Assembly (NCBI GenBank): GCA_003556955.1
Contig: PWQB01000488.1
Location: 1-9,345 of the forward strand
Direction of reading: 5' to 3'
Origin: Nostocaceae cyanobacterium CSSed10_463m
Lineage (GTDB): Bacteria; Cyanobacteriota; Cyanobacteriia; Cyanobacteriales; Nostocaceae
DNA length: 9,345 bases
Numbering within the stretch: the stretch's first letter is position 1; the number at the start of each line of letters is the position of its first letter. The translations under genes and the position numbers were made by a program. Shown piece after piece: positions 6,753 through 9,345 of the stretch. Below the pieces are notes generated by a model. That model was not told the DNA's origin, made no database searches, and saw nothing but the letters and a program-made list of their open reading frames with translations.

Positions 6753-6781
6753 ATTTAAGTTCATCAAAATTTATCATGCAA
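6753..6781 (-). promoter_or_regulatory. Possible promoter of the peptidase leader
   Basis: Read on the minus strand, TTGCAT (6781-6776), a 17-base spacer and TTAAAT (6758-6753) resemble a sigma70-type promoter. It lies about 60 bases upstream of the candidate riboswitch and would give a 5' leader of roughly 540 bases. The surroundings are AT-rich, so chance matches are common. Confidence 0.3.
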
Positions 6782-6906
6782 ATTCGGTATAGTGTCGAAT
6801 TTAATATACAAATTTCTTATATAAACCTGTTGGTTGTCATGAGTATTTATAACTAAAAGTATGATTACTAAGATTTTTGTATAAGCTGTAACTATATTTT
6901 TGTTGA

Positions 6907-6945
6907 CCCAGAGTGTGTTTTTTTGGGAATAATGCCCACTCTGGG
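6907..6945. repeat. Perfect 9-bp inverted repeat with T7 loop
   Basis: CCCAGAGTG (6907-6915) and CACTCTGGG (6937-6945) are exact reverse complements around a 21-base loop with a run of seven T. An inner GGG/CCC pairing (6925-6927/6935-6937) competes with the outer stem. The nearest genes are far away on both sides, so it may be a small mobile palindrome rather than a terminator. Confidence 0.6.
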
Positions 6946-7010
6946 ATGAGTATTTGGCTAAATCAAGTATATTTACTTAGCGCTTACTATTTGCGTAGCG
7001 TGCCATTAGA

Positions 7011-7030
7011 GGGAACAGGGAACAGGGAAC
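7011..7030 (+). repeat. Short tandem repeat, GGGAACA x about 3
   Basis: Two full copies of GGGAACA and a third of six bases. Heptamer tandem repeats (STRR) are characteristic of heterocyst-forming cyanobacteria. It lies next to the palindrome-derived GCGTAGCG at 6993-7000. Confidence 0.75.
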
Positions 7031-7097
7031 CAACGGATATGGCTGCACGTCGGGGGAAAGAAGCACCTCTGGGTTATATAGCGCAAGGGGTCTAGTT

Positions 7098-7157
7098 GTA
7101 GGGGGGTTTAGAGATATGATTCATGATTAACCAACATATTGGTCAACCCGCCCCTAC
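7098..7157. repeat. Composite palindromic repeat (GTAGGGG...CCCCTAC)
   Basis: GTAGGGG (7098-7104) pairs with CCCCTAC (7151-7157), and GGTT (7105-7108) with AACC (7145-7148). Inside is a second hairpin, ACCAA (7130-7134) with TTGGT (7139-7143). The string AACCCGCCCCTAC is familiar as part of a dispersed cyanobacterial palindrome. It sits 40 bases past the trmL stop and could also protect or end that transcript. Confidence 0.65.
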
Positions 7158-7198
7158 TCGTTGAACCAAGAATCTCTGTGTCTTTAGACCGGATAGTG

Positions 7199-7660
7199 TC
7201 AAAGTAAATAACCCAATTGACGACGAGCTTCAAACAAACTGATGGCTACACTGACCGAAAGATTCAAGCTGCGAACATGAGTTTCTGGCATAGGAATATA
7301 GAGGGTAGCATCACAATCTGACAAAACTGAGGATGGTAAGCCAGAGGTTTCGCTACCAAACAGCAACCAATCATCGCTGTGAAATTGAAAGCCGGCGTAA
7401 TTAAATTTCCCCCTGACAGTGAAGCCTAAGCATCTCCCACCACGTTCTTGTTGTGTGGCTTGAAAGGCTTCTAGGGATTCATGATGATGCAGTTTCACAT
7501 AAGGCCAGTAATCTAATCCGGCTCTTTTGAGGTAGCGATCGCTGATTTCAAAACCCAAAGGTGCTACTAAATGTAATTCTGTACCCGTAGCGGCACAAGT
7601 ACGGGCAATGTTGCCTCTATTGGGGGGTATTTGCGGATAAACTAAGACGACCTGGGGCAT
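7199..7660 (-). CDS. trmL: tRNA (cytidine(34)-2'-O)-methyltransferase, TrmL type (SPOUT)
   Basis: A 153-residue enzyme of the SpoU/TrmH class. It carries all three SPOUT motifs: motif 1 PQIPPNRGNIARTCAATG (residues 9-26, with Asn14 and Arg20), motif 2 LLFGSETSGLP (99-109), and motif 3 IPMPETHVRSLNLSVSVAI (122-140), which forms the AdoMet-binding trefoil knot. The minimal length without an extra RNA-binding domain is that of TrmL (E. coli about 157), which methylates the wobble ribose at position 34 of certain leucine tRNAs. AdoMet is the methyl donor and the enzyme acts as a cytoplasmic dimer. Start ATG 7660 gives the standard MPQVVLVYPQIP opening; the ribosome binding site is weak. It lies 232 bases downstream of gshA on the same strand, too far for a tight operon. 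Confidence 0.93.
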   Translation of the reverse strand: MPQVVLVYPQIPPNRGNIARTCAATGTELHLVAPLGFEISDRYLKRAGLDYWPYVKLHHHESLEAFQATQQERGGRCLGFTVRGKFNYAGFQFHSDDWLLFGSETSGLPSSVLSDCDATLYIPMPETHVRSLNLSVSVAISLFEARRQLGYLL

Positions 7661-7794
7661 TGTCCGTGAAATTACTTTACTTGTATTACTCTATACTAAT
7701 TTGTGCGCACATCTATCATTAGATAGAGCTTATTGATAGGTTTTTTTAATAAATATCAAATAACACCTAGAGATTAGAATTTTTAAACAAAAAA

Positions 7795-7813
7795 TCCAGC
7801 TCTAAAATCTGGA
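7795..7813 (-). terminator. Possible intrinsic terminator after gshA
   Basis: TCCAG (7795-7799) and CTGGA (7809-7813) form a 5-bp hairpin. On the minus strand it is followed directly by TTTTTTG. It lies about 80 bases past the gshA stop. A second inverted repeat closer to the gene, GAGAGAAA/TTTCTCTC (7832-7839/7852-7859), has no U-run and may be an auxiliary 3' structure. Confidence 0.5.
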
Positions 7814-7892
7814 AATATCAAGAATTTTTGGGAGAGAAAAGAATTTTAGGGTTTCTCTCGCAAAATCTACCTTGAGGATGAAGACAGAAGAT

Positions 7893-9032
7893 TTAAGCTA
7901 TCACAGGAGAACACAATTTGTTTTCTAGTTCAACTTCCCGTTCTTCGGTGGCCACAATAGCCTGAGTGATCACACGCTGGGAATCAAAACCGACTGAATG
8001 GAGTTGTAACCACTGTTGGGCTTCATTACCTTCGCGGAGAATTTTCTGCAAAGGCGAAAGGAAACAGCTAAAACCATGTTGTTTGGCGATCGCCCAAACA
8101 TCTTCATATAGTTCAGCAATCCAATCTCTAGCCAGGATAGTTCTACCATCTTGCCAATGAGTCAATTGGGCATCAAGACTAGCAGTAGCTGCGGCTGTTT
8201 CATTCTGGGCGGTGATCGCCAGTAGTTCTGAGGGGGAAAAACTGCTTTGAGTTAATGGATCAAGGTCAGGGTTGGCGATTAACTGTAACAAACGGGCTTC
8301 TAGGAAGGCTGCAATTGATAGTAAAGCAATAGGATCGGTAACCAAGTCACAAATGCGTAATTCCAGGCGATTCAGGTCATGGGGACGGCGATCGCCATTT
8401 GGTCTTACCGATGTCCACAAATGGCGGACATTTTGCATAGTTCCAGCTGCGATTTGTTCCTCCACCCATTGAATATGATGGGCGTGACTGGTGAATAACG
8501 GTACATGACTGGGGGTTTGGGGAAACACACCCCAACGGGTGGAGTGATAACCGGTAGCATTGCCATCCAGAAAAGGAGACGAAGCACTCAAAGCCAGAAA
8601 TAAAGGGGCTTCTAAACGAATCAACCGACAAGCCCGCATTAATATTTCTGGGTCACTGATGCCGACATTAATATGAACACTAGCAGTAACTACTTTTGTC
8701 CCGTAGGTATGTTCAATGTAGTCATGATAAGGGTGATCAGGGTTAGAACGATAAAAGCGATCGCTACCACCCAAGGACAAAGTACTCCCAGGTATCAAAG
8801 TGTAATTGCCCAAACTCTGGAGGTAACTGCGTAATTTACGCCGGGGACGCAGCAAAGCACACAATAATTGTTCGTAATTACTCAATGGCTGGGTGGTGTA
8901 TTCCACATTGCGGCTATCCGGTTCCCGGACAAATCCATCCAAAGAAGCCACAATTTTGTCAGAGAGACCGATTATTTCACCTTGAGGCGTACCAGTATAC
9001 ATCTCAATCTCGAAGCCTTTTAATAGAACCAC
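7893..9032 (-). CDS. gshA: Glutamate-cysteine ligase, cyanobacterial type
   Basis: A 379-residue cytoplasmic enzyme that makes gamma-glutamylcysteine from glutamate, cysteine and ATP, the first step of glutathione synthesis. It has the hallmarks of the cyanobacterial GshA group: the opening KGFEIEMYTGTP (Glu8 and Glu10 are expected metal or ATP ligands), REPDSRNVEYTTQP (36-49), IPGSTLSLGGSDRFYRSNP (80-98), the HINVGI strand (His120), and LNRLELRICD (220-229). Length is normal for the group. Start choice: GTG 9032 (GTG-GTT-CTA-TTA) has AGGAG seven bases upstream and gives the conserved N-terminus. The gene carries three HIP1 octamers. The glutathione synthetase gene is not in this window, so the pathway is split between loci. 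Confidence 0.96.
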   Translation of the reverse strand: MVLLKGFEIEMYTGTPQGEIIGLSDKIVASLDGFVREPDSRNVEYTTQPLSNYEQLLCALLRPRRKLRSYLQSLGNYTLIPGSTLSLGGSDRFYRSNPDHPYHDYIEHTYGTKVVTASVHINVGISDPEILMRACRLIRLEAPLFLALSASSPFLDGNATGYHSTRWGVFPQTPSHVPLFTSHAHHIQWVEEQIAAGTMQNVRHLWTSVRPNGDRRPHDLNRLELRICDLVTDPIALLSIAAFLEARLLQLIANPDLDPLTQSSFSPSELLAITAQNETAAATASLDAQLTHWQDGRTILARDWIAELYEDVWAIAKQHGFSCFLSPLQKILREGNEAQQWLQLHSVGFDSQRVITQAIVATEEREVELENKLCSPVIA

Positions 9033-9257
9033 TTTGTTCTCCTCGCCTCTCCTAATCTAAAAATTGTATCGAATTAGACGAATTTCTGCATCTACATTTA
9101 AATTAACTTAAAATTTAGAATTATTTAAGAATTAACGAACCACAGAGGCACAGAGAACACAGAGCTTAATTCTTCCTTTGCGGCTTTGCGCCTAACGCAC
9201 TTCGTGCTTCGCTTCGCTGATGCGTGACACTAATCGATGTTTACCCACACCAAAACC
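9033..9257. other. Upstream region of gshA with dispersed repeats
   Basis: The first 100 bases are AT-rich and should hold the gshA promoter; a -10-like TACAAT lies at 9068-9063 on the minus strand, with no clear -35. Beyond it are two repeat-like strings. One is CACAGAGGCACAGAGAACAC at 9141-9160, continuing AGAG, a loose 7-9-base tandem repeat often seen between cyanobacterial genes. The other, around 9195-9225, contains ACGCACTTCGTGC, part of a common Nostoc intergenic repeat. No gene is seen. Confidence 0.5.
9137..9164 (+). repeat. Degenerate CACAGAG tandem repeat
   Basis: The unit CACAGAG appears three times in 24 bases (9141, 9149 and 9158), with spacers of one and two bases. This type of sequence is common between genes in Nostoc-like genomes and has no known function. 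Confidence 0.55.
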
Positions 9258-9344
9258 TTAACTTTTCCCCTTCCTCTTCCTTGGAGGCGAACTTTGTGGC
9301 AGAATAAAATTATCGCGCGAATCATGATCCTGAGCAATCTTGAG
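9258..9344 (-). CDS. Possible C-terminal end of an upstream gene (partial)
   Basis: Minus-strand reading from the window edge gives 28 codons without a stop, then TAA at 9260-9258. The peptide contains LKIAQDHDSRDNF and ends in a basic, proline-containing tail (SSPPRKRKGKS), which looks like a natural protein terminus. The stretch is short, so an open frame by chance is quite possible. If real, the gene lies about 225 bases upstream of gshA on the same strand. Its family cannot be recognised from this fragment. Confidence 0.35.
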   Translation of the reverse strand, partial: LKIAQDHDSRDNFILPQSSPPRKRKGKS

Positions 9345-9345
9345 A

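Larger units (their letters stand above)
6204..7198. other. Long non-coding region between trmL and the peptidase gene
   Basis: About 1 kb without a supported gene. The part near the peptidase (6204-6790) looks like its long 5' leader: a candidate riboswitch (6550-6693), small hairpins such as GCAAG/CTTGC (6322-6326/6332-6336) inside AGAGA/TCTCT (6310-6314/6338-6342), GACAAGT/ACTTGTC (6349-6355/6394-6400), and a 12-base palindrome TCAAATATTTGA (6700-6711). The part near trmL (6900-7160) holds dispersed repeats: a 9-bp inverted repeat at 6907-6945, a heptamer tandem repeat at 7011-7030 and a composite palindrome at 7098-7157. The plus-strand frame 6913-7095 runs through these repeats and is not a gene. 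Confidence 0.6.

Noticed and set aside
7011..7030. Possible CRISPR-like repeat
   Set aside because: Direct 7-base units without spacers; a short tandem repeat, not a CRISPR array.
6913..7095. Plus-strand open frame of 60 residues
   Set aside because: It runs through an inverted repeat and a heptamer tandem repeat; no ribosome binding site or protein-like composition.
8377..8631. Minus-strand frames inside gshA
   Set aside because: Out-of-frame shadows of the strongly supported gshA reading frame.

Overview
The window most likely comes from a filamentous, heterocyst-type cyanobacterium (Nostoc/Anabaena group). The evidence is a CAAD-domain membrane protein, the cyanobacterial form of glutamate-cysteine ligase, a DUF2358 protein, a secreted pentapeptide-repeat protein, six HIP1 octamers (GCGATCGC at 2598, 5176, 7535, 8086, 8388 and 8757), and intergenic regions full of short palindromes and short tandem repeats. 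No rRNA, tRNA, CRISPR array, complete insertion sequence or prophage was seen.

Layout: every confident gene except one is on the minus strand. From left to right: a CAAD/CURT1-like thylakoid membrane protein (28-465); an 820-base non-coding stretch packed with inverted repeats, including a pseudoknot-capable fold; a secreted pentapeptide-repeat protein (1288-1752); an epoxide-hydrolase-like alpha/beta hydrolase (2063-2926); a DUF2358 protein on the plus strand (2970-3386), divergent from the hydrolase across only 43 bases; a 909-residue LysM + M23 (LytM) cell-wall peptidase (3474-6203); a roughly 1-kb non-coding leader and repeat region (6204-7198); a TrmL-type tRNA 2'-O-methyltransferase (7199-7660); and gshA, glutamate-cysteine ligase (7893-9032). 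The last bases may hold the C-terminal end of another minus-strand gene (9258-9344).

The genes do not form one pathway. gshA, trmL and the peptidase lie in the same direction but are separated by 232 and about 1,000 bases, so they are probably transcribed separately. From memory, this order resembles the Anabaena PCC 7120 block around gshA and the LytM factor Alr3353, which affects septum structure and cell-cell communication. That recollection was not checked here.

The items most worth a second look are: (1) a possible c-di-AMP (ydaO-type) riboswitch at 6550-6693 upstream of the cell-wall hydrolase, supported by several conserved-looking blocks and a closing helix; (2) a compact fold with a potential pseudoknot at 916-998 that looks like a structured RNA or the relic of a transposon-associated RNA; (3) a 42-residue x 4 tandem repeat in the peptidase; (4) a likely TTG start for the peptidase, set by a perfect AGGAGG.
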